Part shown: piece by piece, positions 16,048-25,218 of the stretch
Numbering within the stretch: the stretch's first letter is position 1
Layout: each line of letters begins with the position of its first letter
Assembly (NCBI RefSeq): GCF_024519455.1
Contig: NZ_JALJRY010000008.1
Span: forward strand, 132,132-196,131
Direction of reading: 5' to 3'
Length of the DNA: 64,000 nt
Origin: Streptomyces sp. STR69
GTDB lineage: Bacteria > Actinomycetota > Actinomycetes > Streptomycetales > Streptomycetaceae
The notes under the pieces: generated by a model
The model's input: only the letters and a program-made list of their open reading frames with translations
Database searches by the model: none
What the model was told of the DNA's origin: nothing
Made by a program: the position numbers and the translations under genes

Positions 16048-18591
16048 TCAAGGGTGCCTGCCCGGCTTGGCGCGCCGGGCCGCGAGCAGCAGCGCGATGT
16101 CGTCGGGGCGGTCGGCCGCGTGCCGGGCGGCCGTGGTGAGCCGGTCGGCGACACCGGCCAGGGAACGCCCGCCCGGCCGGGCGGCGGGACCGCCCGCCTT
16201 CGAGAGGGCGACCCGCAGGGCGGCGATGCCGTCGTCGATGTCGACGCCGGGCCGCTCGACGAGGCCGTCGGTGTAGAGCGCCAGGATGGAGTCGGGCTCC
16301 AGCTGGAGTTCCGTGACGGGGTACTGGGCGTGCGGGTCCACCCCGAGTACCACGCCCCCGGGGATGTCCCAGACCCGGGTTCGGCCGTCCGGGGTACGGA
16401 TGAGCGGGGGCGGATGCCCGGCCCTGGCGACCTGGACCAGGCCGCTCGCCGGGTCGAGACGGAGGTAGCAGCAGCTCGCGAACTGGCCGGGGTCGAGGTC
16501 GATGAGCAGATGGTTGGTGCCGCTCATCACCTCGTCGGGCGGCCGGTCGCCGAGCGCGAACGCCCTTACCGCGCTGCGGAGTTGACCCATGGTTGCGGCG
16601 GCCTGGACACCGTGTCCCTGGACGTCGCCGATCACCAGGGCCAGAGCGTCGCCCGACTCGACGACGTCGTACCAGTCGCCGCCCACCTCCATGCCCTGGG
16701 TGCCCGGCAGATAGCGGCCCGCGGTCTCCACCTGCGGGTGGGCCGACAGTCGGCGGGGGAGCAGGGCCTGCTGGAGGCCGCGGGCGAGGGCGGCCTCCGA
16801 GTCGTAGCGCTGGGCCTTCTCCATCGCGTGGGCGATCAGTCCGGCCAGCGCGGTGAGCACAGCGCGCTCCTCGGAGCTGAAGTTGCGGGACCTGTCGAAG
16901 CCCAGGATGGCCGAGCCGACCGGGCGCCCGGACGCGATCAGCGGCAGGAACGCGCGGGCCCCCACCTCCGCGTCCAGCGGGATGCCCGGGTAGGCCTCCG
17001 CGAGCTGTTGCATGGAGTCGAAGAAGAGCGGGCGTCCGGTGGTGAGCGTCTCGACACCGGGCAGCCGGGCGTCGAGTCCGATCCCGTCGAAGGGTGCGAG
17101 GAAGCCCTGCGGGAAGCCGGTCTCCCAGGCCAGATACAGATGGCGCTCCTGCAACAGGTAGATCGCCAGGCGCCGGCCACCGAACGCGGGCAGCAGCTCC
17201 TTCATGACCACCGCGGACACCTGGCGGGCGGTGACCGCCTCCGTCAGCGCGATGGCGAGCACGATCGGCCGGTACAGCGGGGCCAACGAGGTGACGCCGT
17301 TCCCCGGCGCGTCGGCCCCCTCGGGGTGCACCGGCACCAGCGGGATCGGCGGGCCGGACACCCGGGTGGACGGCGCGACCGTGCAGGTCAGCTGGTCGTG
17401 GCCCGGATGGACCGCCAGCGCCAGCCAGTCGCCCTCGTACCCCTCCGGCGGCTGCTTCTGCCCCTCCGGACGCCGGACGTGGAAGTGCACCGACCCCAGC
17501 GACAGCAGGGCGCCGCGCAGCTGGTCCTCGCAGCCGATCTGGTTCAGCCAGGGCACGCCCTCCCACAGCGGGCGGCCGAGCAGCTCCTCGCGCGGGCTGC
17601 CCAGCAGCTGGGCGGCGCGCGGATTGGCGTAGGTGACCAGCCCCAGCCGGTCCAGGCAGAACACGCCGTCCGGCAGCAGATCGGCCGCGCTGTCGGCGAC
17701 CGGGGCGGGGCCCGGGTCCAGGACGACACCGCTGACCGGATGCCCGCCGCCCGCCGGGACGGGGCCGGTGGCGGGCGTCCACAGGTCCAGCAGCCGGATC
17801 GAGCCGTCCGCCGCCCGCACCCGCAGAGGCAGCGGCGGGGGATTCCCGGCGGCTGTCGCCCGCAGCGCCGCCATGACCTGGTACGTGTCACCGGGGGCCA
17901 GGGCGTCCGCGATGGCCCGGGCGGTGCCGGGGGACTCGTCGGGCCCGACGCCCAGCAGGGTGTGCAGAGCGCCGTCCCCGGTGACGACGGCCGTCGCCGG
18001 GTCCCACACGAACCGGGCCATCCGGCCCTCGGGGCGGTGCGTGGCCGCCGTCCGGACGCACACCGGTTCGCCGTCCCAGGCGACGCACGGCCCGTCCTCG
18101 TCCTTGTGCTCGTCCTCCAGGTCCCGCAGCGCCGCGCCCAGCTCCTCGGCCAGCCGTGTCATGCGGTCCAGGCCGGACAGCACCTCGGTGGTGTCCGCGG
18201 CGGACGGCCGCAACACGGTGAGCACGCCGTACGTCGTCGACCCGCTCATGACCGGCACGTACTGCGAGCCGAACTGGAAGGGCAGACTGGCGGCGAACTG
18301 GGGGTAGCGGCGCATGCACTCCGCGGCGTTCGGCAGGACCACCTGGACGCCGAGTCGGAAGGCGTCCGCGACGGGGAACTTGTTGTCGACGCTCAGCCGG
18401 TTCCAGGGGCGGAAAAGCGGCCCGGGCAGTCCCGCCAGCACGGCGAGGCGCAGCAGTCCGGGCGTGCTCGACCGCAGGTAGACGCCCCCGGAGTGGCCGC
18501 CGGCCGCGTCGATCGCCTCCGTCGAGGCGTCGATGAGCAGCTCGGCGAGCCGTCCGGGCGTCCCCTTCTCGCGCTGGGCACTCCCAGTCAT
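16048..18591 (-). CDS. Soluble PAS/GAF SpoIIE-family protein phosphatase
   Basis: An 847-residue cytosolic PP2C-type phosphatase. An N-terminal GAF-like domain (about 15-160), PAS-like regions (DGVFCLDRLGLVTYANPRAA near 305-325) and a second GAF domain (about 440-590) precede a SpoIIE domain with EVGGDWYDVVESG, LALYTDGLVER and RPDDIALLLAAR, so the metal-binding residues are intact. It ends after the phosphatase domain without an RsbW-like ATPase, unlike its downstream neighbour. Same strand and 76-bp spacing suggest co-expression. The likely role is to set the phosphorylation state of an STAS-domain anti-anti-sigma factor in response to ligands bound by the GAF or PAS domains; no STAS gene is in the window. 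Confidence 0.87.
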   Translation of the reverse strand: MTGSAQREKGTPGRLAELLIDASTEAIDAAGGHSGGVYLRSSTPGLLRLAVLAGLPGPLFRPWNRLSVDNKFPVADAFRLGVQVVLPNAAECMRRYPQFAASLPFQFGSQYVPVMSGSTTYGVLTVLRPSAADTTEVLSGLDRMTRLAEELGAALRDLEDEHKDEDGPCVAWDGEPVCVRTAATHRPEGRMARFVWDPATAVVTGDGALHTLLGVGPDESPGTARAIADALAPGDTYQVMAALRATAAGNPPPLPLRVRAADGSIRLLDLWTPATGPVPAGGGHPVSGVVLDPGPAPVADSAADLLPDGVFCLDRLGLVTYANPRAAQLLGSPREELLGRPLWEGVPWLNQIGCEDQLRGALLSLGSVHFHVRRPEGQKQPPEGYEGDWLALAVHPGHDQLTCTVAPSTRVSGPPIPLVPVHPEGADAPGNGVTSLAPLYRPIVLAIALTEAVTARQVSAVVMKELLPAFGGRRLAIYLLQERHLYLAWETGFPQGFLAPFDGIGLDARLPGVETLTTGRPLFFDSMQQLAEAYPGIPLDAEVGARAFLPLIASGRPVGSAILGFDRSRNFSSEERAVLTALAGLIAHAMEKAQRYDSEAALARGLQQALLPRRLSAHPQVETAGRYLPGTQGMEVGGDWYDVVESGDALALVIGDVQGHGVQAAATMGQLRSAVRAFALGDRPPDEVMSGTNHLLIDLDPGQFASCCYLRLDPASGLVQVARAGHPPPLIRTPDGRTRVWDIPGGVVLGVDPHAQYPVTELQLEPDSILALYTDGLVERPGVDIDDGIAALRVALSKAGGPAARPGGRSLAGVADRLTTAARHAADRPDDIALLLAARRAKPGRHP

Positions 18592-19084
18592 CGGGGATCT
18601 ACCTCGTCCCTGTGGCGCCGGGTGGGTGACACAGCAAGAATGCGCCAGGACGCGGCTGGGGTCACCTGGGCGGACGGGATGGGCTGGAAGGGCACGGGTA
18701 TCGCCGGTCCGTCGGGGTCTGATGAAGTGATCAAGAGTGACTCAAGTGTCGGTGTCGGTATCGGTGTCGTCGGATCGGGCCGAGGGTGCCGGATCGGCAC
18801 ATTGAGTGGACAGTCGGAACAGGGGAGTTGAGGCCCGACGTGCTGCTGTGACCGGGTCCGCGTCTCGTGGCGTTCAGGATGGCGCAAACTCTGCCTCGCG
18901 CGGGGCGAATTCGATCTGTTGCCCGCATTCGTCGGCGGTGACCGGGAGTCGGCGGGACACAGGGCGACCGAGAGGTGGCAGGCGGTGACGGCCGTCTCGC
19001 CGTACGGTCCCACCCGCGGTGGGCCGCGCCCGAATTGTTAGCCTCGGCCATGGCCAGTTTCCCTCTGCCCCGACCTGGAGCGCG
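18592..19084. other. Divergent intergenic region (spoIIE-like / P450)
   Basis: A 493-bp stretch without a convincing gene. It holds a short run of about four GGTGTC-like hexamers (18746-18768) and an inverted repeat (19009-19023, entered separately). The short reading frames here have poor codon bias and no ribosome binding site. It must contain the promoters of both flanking genes, but I cannot place them with confidence. Confidence 0.5.
19009..19023. promoter_or_regulatory. Inverted repeat upstream of the P450 gene
   Basis: CCCACC-CGC-GGTGGG, perfect 6-bp arms, ends 61 bp before the P450 start. It could be an operator or a small hairpin in the leader. Weak evidence, since GC-rich short repeats arise easily by chance. 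Confidence 0.3.
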
Positions 19085-20263
19085 ATGAGTACGGTCGCCG
19101 CCGCCTACCCGCTCGGTGCCGGGACCACGCTCGCCGAACTCGCCGACGACCCGCACCCGCGGCTGGCGCGGCTCCGCGAGAGCGAACCCGTGTCCTGGCT
19201 GCCCGAGTTGGACGGCTGGCTGGTCACCCGGCGCGACCTCGCGCTCAACGTGATGCGGGACGCGGCCACGTTCACGGTGGACGACCCTCGCTTCTCCACC
19301 GCCCAGGTCGTCGGCCCGAGCATGCTCTCCCTCGACGGGGAGCGGCACACCCGCCACCGTGAACCCTTCACCGCGCCTTTCCGACCGCGCGAAGTACGGG
19401 ACGGCTTCGCCTCGTTCATCGAGCGGGAGACCGACCGGCTCGTCACCGCGCTGCGACCGGCCGGCGCCGGCGAACTTCGCCGCGACTTCGCCGGCCCGCT
19501 GGCGGTCGCCGTCGTGACCCACGCACTCGGACTGACCGGCACCACCCCGTCCACCGTGCTCTCCTGGTACGACGCCATCGTGCGGTCGGTCTCGGACATC
19601 ACCGCCGGACACGCGGCGGGAGCCGCCGGCACCGCGGCCTACGCGGAACTGCGCGCGGCCGTCGAGGCCACCGTCGCCGACCGGGACGCCGCCTCACTCC
19701 TGGTCTCGGCCGCCGGGCAGCTGACGGTGCCCGAAGTCGCCTCCAACGCCGCCGTGTTGATGTTCGGCGGCATCGAGACCACCGAGGCGATGATCACCAA
19801 CGCGCTGCTGCACCTGCTCCGGCACCCCGACCAACTCGCCCTCGTCCGGGCAGACATGAGCCTGCTGGACGGCGCGATCGAGGAATCGCTGCGCCTCGAA
19901 CCCGGCGCTGCCGTCGTGGACCGCTACGCCACCCGGGACACGGTCCTCGGCCCGGCCACGATCCGCGAGGGCGACCTGGTCACGGTCTCCCTCACCGGCG
20001 CCAACCGCGACCCGGCGGTCTTCCCCGACCCCGACCGCTTCGACGTCCGCCGCGAGAACGCCCGCCTCCAACTCGCCTTCGCCCACGGCCCGCACTACTG
20101 CCTCGCCGCACACCTCGCCCGCCTGGAGACCCGTATCGCCCTCCACCACCTGCTCGACCGCCTCCCGTCGCTGCGCCTCGACCCGGACCACCCGACGGCC
20201 CCGCACGGGCTGGTCTTCCGCAAGCCGCCGACGCTTCATGCGCGGTGGGACGCTGCGTTCTGA
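19085..20263 (+). CDS. Cytochrome P450
   Basis: A 392-residue soluble bacterial P450 monooxygenase. The heme-ligand loop FAHGPHYC fits FxxGxxxC with the Cys thiolate, the K-helix ExxR is EESLR, and the I-helix reads LMFGGIETTEAM, with Gly-Gly-x-Glu-Thr-Thr replacing the common AGxxTT. Such enzymes hydroxylate small molecules using ferredoxin and a reductase supplied from elsewhere; no ferredoxin gene is adjacent. The protein is slightly short but all landmarks are present. The ATG at 19085 is chosen over an in-frame start at 19019 because conserved P450 sequence begins right after it. The substrate is unknown. The stop lies 17 bp from that of the convergent MarR gene. Confidence 0.9.
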   Translation: MSTVAAAYPLGAGTTLAELADDPHPRLARLRESEPVSWLPELDGWLVTRRDLALNVMRDAATFTVDDPRFSTAQVVGPSMLSLDGERHTRHREPFTAPFRPREVRDGFASFIERETDRLVTALRPAGAGELRRDFAGPLAVAVVTHALGLTGTTPSTVLSWYDAIVRSVSDITAGHAAGAAGTAAYAELRAAVEATVADRDAASLLVSAAGQLTVPEVASNAAVLMFGGIETTEAMITNALLHLLRHPDQLALVRADMSLLDGAIEESLRLEPGAAVVDRYATRDTVLGPATIREGDLVTVSLTGANRDPAVFPDPDRFDVRRENARLQLAFAHGPHYCLAAHLARLETRIALHHLLDRLPSLRLDPDHPTAPHGLVFRKPPTLHARWDAAF

Positions 20264-20280
20264 CGGTTCGTCAGGATCCA

Positions 20281-20775
20281 TCACTCGCGGTCGACTTGGC
20301 GCTCCATGGCCTTCACGAGATGCTCCAGTGCGTTCAGTACCCGGTCCCTGTCCTCGCCCAGGCCCGCCAACAGCTGTACTTCGGCGGCCAGTTGGCGGGG
20401 GAACAGGTCGTCCACGGCCTTGGCTCCGGCCGGGGTGATGGTCACCAGTGCGGCCCGCCGGTCGGCCGGATTCGGCGTACGGGCGATGAAACCGCGCTTC
20501 TCCAGCTTGCCCAGGGCCTTGCTGACCCCCGCACGGGACAGGCCCAGCCATTCGGCGAGCCGGCGGGCGATCACCGGTTCGGTGGCGTGGCGCAGCGGGA
20601 TCAGCATGTCGACCTCGGGGGCGGTGAGCGCGGCTCCCGCGTAGAGGGGTTCCACCGCCCGGTTCAGGAGCCCGGTGGCGTGCTTGAGCAGGCCGATCAG
20701 CTCCATGGGGGAGGTGTCGAGACCGGGGTTGTGCTCGGTCCACTGCGCGCGGACGTCGGTGGGGGAGGGCGGCAT
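20281..20775 (-). CDS. MarR-family transcriptional regulator
   Basis: A winged-helix regulator of about 164 residues. The MarR core begins at SPMELIGLLKHATGLLNRA; the recognition helix region WLGLSRAGVSKALGKLEKRG and the wing with the DRRAALVTITPAG signature (Asp-Arg-Arg) are clear. It diverges from a Bcr/CflA efflux gene and probably represses it and itself through the inverted repeat between them, with release on drug binding, as is usual for the family. The start is uncertain: ATG 20775 leaves room for promoters, while in-frame ATGs at 20838 and 20856 lie beside or inside the operator and lack ribosome binding sites. Confidence 0.87.
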   Translation of the reverse strand: MPPSPTDVRAQWTEHNPGLDTSPMELIGLLKHATGLLNRAVEPLYAGAALTAPEVDMLIPLRHATEPVIARRLAEWLGLSRAGVSKALGKLEKRGFIARTPNPADRRAALVTITPAGAKAVDDLFPRQLAAEVQLLAGLGEDRDRVLNALEHLVKAMERQVDRE

Positions 20776-20845
20776 GCGGCTCTTGTTCTCGCTTTCGGGA
20801 CTTCGGGGACCTCGATCGGGGCTTGCGGGCCCCGTCATTGTTAAC

Positions 20846-20865
20846 CGGTAAACCATCGGTTACCG
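20846..20865. promoter_or_regulatory. Putative MarR operator in the divergent promoter
   Basis: CGGTAAACCATCGGTTACCG is an imperfect 20-bp inverted repeat (CGGTAA and TTACCG arms), with extra GGTTA-like half sites on both sides. It ends 8 bp before the efflux gene start and upstream of the MarR gene, the standard position for an autoregulated MarR site. Confidence 0.6.
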
Positions 20866-20873
20866 TTACCGTC

Positions 20874-22151
20874 ATGGTATCGCCGTCCCCCTCCCGTTCC
20901 GCCGCCGCGCGCCCCGCCGCACCGGCCGACTCCGCCGACCCCTCGCGGCGCGCCGTCGTCGTCCTGGTCGCGGTCCTCGCCGCGCTGACGGCGGTCGCCC
21001 CGCTCGCGACCGACATGTACGTCCCCGGGTTCCCCGCCATGGGGGACGCGCTCGGCGCGAGCAGCTCGGCCGTACAGCTGACGATGACCGCCTTCCTGGC
21101 CGGACTCGTCGTCGGACAACTGCTCATCGGCCCGATCAGCGACAGCCTCGGCCGCCGCGGACTGCTGCTGTCCGGGACGGCCGCGTTCACCGTCTTCTCA
21201 GTCGCCTGCGCCCTCGCACCCGATGTCGGTCTGCTCGCCGGCGCCCGGTTCCTCCAGGGCCTGGCGGGCGCGGCCGGCATGGTGCTGGCCCGCGCCGTGC
21301 TCACCGACCGCTTCCACGGCGCCGACCTGCCGCGCTACTTCGCGGTGCTCTCCCAGATCATGGGCGTCGCGCCGGTCGCCGCACCGGTGCTCGGCGGGGC
21401 GGTCCTGGCCGTGTCGACCTGGCGCGCGGTGTTCGCCGTACTGACCGTGATGGGCGGGCTGTTGCTGCTGGGCGTCCTCCGCAAGGTCCCGGAGACCCTG
21501 CCGCCGGAGCGACGGCACGCAGGCGGGATCACGCAGACCTTCCGCGCGATGGGCGCGCTGCTCGGCAGACGTACGTTCATGGGGTACGTCCTCGTCCTCG
21601 CGTTCATCTCGGCGGCGCTGTTCGCCTACATCAGCGGCTCCAGCTTCGTCTTCGAAAACCTGCACGGAGTGTCGGCCACGACGTACTCCCTCATCTTCGC
21701 GAGCAACGCCGTCGCCATGCTGATCGCCGGCGCGGCCTTCTCCCAACTCGCCGGACGCGTACGGCTGAACACCCTCCTCGCCGCGGCGGTCGGTGTCGCC
21801 GGGGTTGGTGCCCTCACGCAGGTCCTGCTGGTGCTGACCGTGGGGGAGACCCTCGCCGGCACCTGGATCAGCCTGTTCGTCACGGCCGGCGGCATCGGCA
21901 TGGTCTTCCCGTCGACCCTCAGCATCGGCCAGGCCCTCGGCCGCGCTGCCCCCGGCGCGGCCTCCGCCCTCCTCGGCGGCCTGCAGTTCCTGTTCGGCGC
22001 CCTCGCCGCGCCGCTGGTCGGACTGTTCGGGGAGGAGAGCTCGCTGCCGATGGCGGTGATCATGCTGATCGCCGTGGCGGCGGCGGGAGTTGCGCTGGTG
22101 GGGATGGCCAGGCCTTGGGAGGGGCGGGGAGAGCCGACGGCGACGGCGTAG
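20874..22151 (+). CDS. Bcr/CflA-family MFS multidrug efflux transporter
   Basis: A 425-residue major facilitator with about 12 membrane helices. The first helix carries LATDMYVPGFPAMG, characteristic of the Bcr/CflA (DHA1) drug exporters, followed by the MFS motif GQLLIGPISDSLGRR between helices 2 and 3. Family members export chloramphenicol, bicyclomycin, sulfonamides and similar compounds by proton antiport. The ATG at 20874 gives a short Pro/Ala-rich cytoplasmic tail before the first helix. Control by the divergent MarR regulator is strongly implied. The P450 beyond it may modify a compound this pump exports, but that is a guess from proximity. Confidence 0.9.
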   Translation: MVSPSPSRSAAARPAAPADSADPSRRAVVVLVAVLAALTAVAPLATDMYVPGFPAMGDALGASSSAVQLTMTAFLAGLVVGQLLIGPISDSLGRRGLLLSGTAAFTVFSVACALAPDVGLLAGARFLQGLAGAAGMVLARAVLTDRFHGADLPRYFAVLSQIMGVAPVAAPVLGGAVLAVSTWRAVFAVLTVMGGLLLLGVLRKVPETLPPERRHAGGITQTFRAMGALLGRRTFMGYVLVLAFISAALFAYISGSSFVFENLHGVSATTYSLIFASNAVAMLIAGAAFSQLAGRVRLNTLLAAAVGVAGVGALTQVLLVLTVGETLAGTWISLFVTAGGIGMVFPSTLSIGQALGRAAPGAASALLGGLQFLFGALAAPLVGLFGEESSLPMAVIMLIAVAAAGVALVGMARPWEGRGEPTATA

Positions 22152-22231
22152 TCGCGGACGTCCCGTCCGGAGTTCCCGCTGGTCTCCCTTGAGGACCTCG
22201 ACAGGAATGCATAGATCTTCGGCTTCCTCCC

Positions 22232-23695
22232 CTACTCCGGCTGGATGATCGACACGGTCTTGTAGCGCAGGAACTCGTCGATGCCGGCTCGGCCGCCCTC
22301 CTTGCCGTAACCGCTGAGGCCGAGACCGCCGAAGGGGGCGTAGGGGAGGTTCTGCCGGGCGCCGTTGACGTAGACGCCACCGGCCTTCAGCCGCTCGGCC
22401 ACGCGATGGACGCGGGTGAGGTTCGTGGACTGGATGTTGGCGCCGAGACCGTACGGCGTGCTGTTGGCCAGGGCGACCGCCTCGTCCTCGGTCGTGAACC
22501 TGAACACCAGCAGCACGGGGCCGAAGACCTCCGTCTGCGCGATCTCGTGCTCCGGGTCCACGTCGACGATGACCGTGGGCTCGACGAAGTTCTTGTCGGC
22601 GAGGTCACCCCCGGCCCGGTTGCCGCCGAGGGTGATCCGCCCGGCCTTGTCCTGCCTGGCGCGGTCGAGCATTCCGCAGACCCGCTCGACGGCGGCGGCG
22701 TTGATGAGCGGACCGACCTTGACCCCGGGATCGAACGGATCCCCCATCCGGTAGGTCGCGGCGACCTCGGTGACCCGCTCGACCATCTCGTCGTAGATGT
22801 CGTCGTGCACGATCAGCCGCGTCGGCACCACACAGCCCTGCCCGGCCAGCACCCCGATGCTGTCCCGTACGGCGCGGCTCGCCACCGCCGCCGGGTCGCC
22901 GGCGTCGGGGAAGACGATGCTGCCCGTCTTGCCACCCAACTCCAGTACGGCGGGCTTGAGTTGCTCCGCGCAGGCGTGCATGATCCGGCGGGCCGCGACG
23001 GGGCCGCCGGTGAAACTCACCTTCTCCACCTTCGGGTGGCGCACCAGGGCCTCGCCCGCCTCCGCGCCGCCGCTGAGGATGCTGCACACGCCGTCCGGTA
23101 CGCCTGCCTCGCGCAGGAGCCGGGCGTAGAGGTGCGGGGCGAAGGGGGTGAACTCCGAGGGCTTGACCACCACGCAGTTCCCCGCCGCCAGCGCCGGGAT
23201 CACCTTCATGCCCAGGGAGACGACCGGGCCGTTCCAGGTGACGATGATGCCCACGACGCCGTACGGCTCGGGTGTCGTGTAGGAGAAGTAGCCGCGGGTG
23301 TCGAGGGTCGAGAGCAGCTCGCCGGAGAGTTTGTCGCACCAACCGGCGTAGTAGCGCGTCCAGTTGATCGAGTTGTCGACGATCCGTTCGCCGAAGTGGG
23401 TCGGGGTGCCGCCGTCGAGCGCCTGGAGGTCGACGAACTCCTGCCGGTGTTCGCCCAGCAGCTCGGCGAACCGCGTCAGGACGTCACGCCGCGCCTCCGG
23501 CGTCCAGCGGCGCCAGGACTCCGCCTGCGCTGCGGCCAGTTCGACGGCCTCGTTGATTTCGGTGGCGCCCGCCAGCGGGATCGACGCCTGTACCTCGCCC
23601 GTGTAGGGGTTGCGGTGCTCGAAGACACCGCCGGAGCCGGAGTCGAGGACCTTGTCGCCGTAGCGGAGTCGGACGTGCGGAGCGGTCACGGTCAT
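22232..23695 (-). CDS. NAD(P)-dependent aldehyde dehydrogenase
   Basis: A 487-residue ALDH-superfamily enzyme that should oxidise an aldehyde to the acid. Visible landmarks are the N-terminal motif VTWNGPVV (cofactor side), VKPSEFTPF, the catalytic Glu in LELGGKTG and the nucleophilic Cys in GQGCVVPTR, all in the usual order; the end YGKEGGRAGIDEFLRYK is also typical. It is the last gene of the minus-strand catabolic operon, 57 bp after the mycofactocin-type SDR, which suggests an alcohol-aldehyde-acid pair. The ribosome binding site is GGGAG. The substrate is unknown, probably an aldehyde from the pathway's alicyclic or branched intermediate. Confidence 0.92.
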   Translation of the reverse strand: MTVTAPHVRLRYGDKVLDSGSGGVFEHRNPYTGEVQASIPLAGATEINEAVELAAAQAESWRRWTPEARRDVLTRFAELLGEHRQEFVDLQALDGGTPTHFGERIVDNSINWTRYYAGWCDKLSGELLSTLDTRGYFSYTTPEPYGVVGIIVTWNGPVVSLGMKVIPALAAGNCVVVKPSEFTPFAPHLYARLLREAGVPDGVCSILSGGAEAGEALVRHPKVEKVSFTGGPVAARRIMHACAEQLKPAVLELGGKTGSIVFPDAGDPAAVASRAVRDSIGVLAGQGCVVPTRLIVHDDIYDEMVERVTEVAATYRMGDPFDPGVKVGPLINAAAVERVCGMLDRARQDKAGRITLGGNRAGGDLADKNFVEPTVIVDVDPEHEIAQTEVFGPVLLVFRFTTEDEAVALANSTPYGLGANIQSTNLTRVHRVAERLKAGGVYVNGARQNLPYAPFGGLGLSGYGKEGGRAGIDEFLRYKTVSIIQPE

Positions 23696-23752
23696 GGGTG
23701 TTGTCTCCCGGGGAGCTCTTGGCCGGCGGGGTCGGGTGCGGTGTCGCGCGGC

Positions 23753-24577
23753 TCAGCGGACGGCGAAGCCCGCGTCGAGGGGCAGTTGGACGCCGGTGAT
23801 GTAGGCGGCTTCGTCGGACACCAGCCAGGCGACGGCGTTGGCGATGTCCTCGGCCCGGAGGATGTCGATCGGGAGGGCGTTCTGCATCTGGCTGATCGGG
23901 TTCTTCTCGCCCTTGGCGGCCTGCGCGTGGAGCGCCTCCATGGCGGGGTTCTGTGTCATGCCGGACAACACCCCTGTGGGATGGATGGTGTTGACCCGGA
24001 TCCGCTCGCCCGCGTACTCGTTGGCGAGTACCTGCATCAGGCCGACCAGGCCTCGCTTCGCCGCCGTGTAGGCCTGGCCGCCGGCCTTGTCGTTCGCGCC
24101 GCCCTTGAGCCCGGCCACCGAACTGGTGATGACGATCGACCCGCCGCGCTCCCCGGCCCTGATCGCGGGCAGCACCACCTCGATCGTGCGCCAGACGCCC
24201 GTGAGGTTCACGTCGATGATGTCGGTCCAGGTGCGGTCGCGGTCGCCGCCGGGGGAGAGCCGGATGATGCCCGCGTTCGCGAGCAGCACGTCGACCCGGC
24301 CGAAGCGTTCGACACCGTGGTCCAGGACCCGGCGCAGATCGTCGAAGCTGCGCACGTCGCCCTTCTCGGCGACGATCGACCCGCCCGCCTCCTCGACGGC
24401 CTTGACGGTCGCCCGGAGGTCGTCCTCGGTGGCGTTCGGGTAGTCCATCGACTCGATGTCCTCGCAGATGTCGAGACCGATGATGTCCATGCCCCGGGAG
24501 GCGAGTTTCACCGCGTGCGCGCGGCCCTGACCGCGGGCGACACCGGTGATGAAGGCGACCTTTCTGCCTGACTCCAT
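23753..24577 (-). CDS. SDR oxidoreductase, mycofactocin-coupled type
   Basis: A 274-residue short-chain dehydrogenase. The cofactor motif is FITGVARGQGRAHAVKLA, followed by LLANAGI, ITSSVAG and the catalytic YTAAK. The GQGRAHA pattern, the IIGLDIC segment and the long insertion after the beta-2 strand are typical of the mycofactocin-associated SDR subfamily, in which NAD(H) stays bound and electrons pass to the redox peptide mycofactocin. No mft biosynthesis genes are in this window, so they would be elsewhere in the genome. The ATG is at 24577, 8 bp after the histidine-phosphatase stop. It probably oxidises a secondary or primary alcohol in the catabolic pathway. Confidence 0.88.
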   Translation of the reverse strand: MESGRKVAFITGVARGQGRAHAVKLASRGMDIIGLDICEDIESMDYPNATEDDLRATVKAVEEAGGSIVAEKGDVRSFDDLRRVLDHGVERFGRVDVLLANAGIIRLSPGGDRDRTWTDIIDVNLTGVWRTIEVVLPAIRAGERGGSIVITSSVAGLKGGANDKAGGQAYTAAKRGLVGLMQVLANEYAGERIRVNTIHPTGVLSGMTQNPAMEALHAQAAKGEKNPISQMQNALPIDILRAEDIANAVAWLVSDEAAYITGVQLPLDAGFAVR

Positions 24578-24585
24578 GTCAGCCC

Positions 24586-25218
24586 CTATCTGTAGGTGAC
24601 GAGTTGAGCGGGCAGGTGGGAGTGCTCGTTGAAGGTGACGAGCGTGCAGCCCCGGCCGCCGACGACCACCTTTGTGACCCCGCTGTTGACCGCAACGCGG
24701 TTGAGCGCGGACCACTGCGGCTCACCGCCGCCCAGCAGCGACGCGGCGACCCACCCGATCACCCCCGCGCTGGTGAAGACGACAGCGGTCTCGCCCGAGC
24801 CCAACTCGGCGGCCAGCGTGCGCAATGCGTCGTCGACCCGCTTCGTGAACGCGGGGAACGGCTCCGTGTACTCGTGGTCGTGCAGTCCCGAGGACCAGCG
24901 CGGAATGGCCCGGTCGAGCGGCTCGGCGTCAGGGGTGTCGACCTCGCGATGCGCGGCGGCGACGTCCTCGTGGTCGAACTCGTTCCACGCCTCGTCGACC
25001 TCCACCGACGTCGACCACCGCGACGCGCGGAGTGTGCAACGGGCGGTCTGCTGCTGGCGGTTGAGGCGTCCGGTCAGGATCCGCGCCGGGGAGACGCCGC
25101 GCCGGGAGAGTTCTGTCCCCAGCAACTCCGACTGGAATTCACCGGTGTCGGAGAGCACGTCGTAGTCGGCCGCGCCCAACGATGCCTTGCCGTGCCGGAC
25201 GAAGAGGATCACGCTCAC
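24586..25218 (-). CDS. Histidine phosphatase-like protein, second catalytic His missing
   Basis: A 210-residue member of the phosphoglycerate mutase-like histidine phosphatase superfamily. The first catalytic box FVRHGKASLG is intact, with LSDTGEFQSELLG and ILTGRLNRQQQTA following. The second box, normally VSHGGVI, reads FTSAGVIG, so the second His is replaced. Activity is therefore in doubt; it may be a binding or regulatory protein, or a specialised subgroup. It begins with GTG at 25218, overlapping the stop of the 73-residue gene upstream (GTGA), so the two are translationally coupled within the catabolic operon. What it contributes to acyl-CoA catabolism is unknown. Confidence 0.82.
   Translation of the reverse strand: MSVILFVRHGKASLGAADYDVLSDTGEFQSELLGTELSRRGVSPARILTGRLNRQQQTARCTLRASRWSTSVEVDEAWNEFDHEDVAAAHREVDTPDAEPLDRAIPRWSSGLHDHEYTEPFPAFTKRVDDALRTLAAELGSGETAVVFTSAGVIGWVAASLLGGGEPQWSALNRVAVNSGVTKVVVGGRGCTLVTFNEHSHLPAQLVTYR

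Noticed and set aside
12756..16139. Plus-strand open frame of 1127 codons
   Set aside because: It is the antisense shadow of the 908-residue SpoIIE gene; its composition is typical of reverse reading of GC-rich genes, and the domains are all on the minus strand.
18746..18768. GGTGTC-like hexamer run as a possible repeat element
   Set aside because: Only about four short degenerate copies; no sign of function.
22406..24571. Plus-strand open frame of 721 codons
   Set aside because: Antisense to the aldehyde dehydrogenase and SDR genes, both of which have full catalytic motifs on the minus strand.
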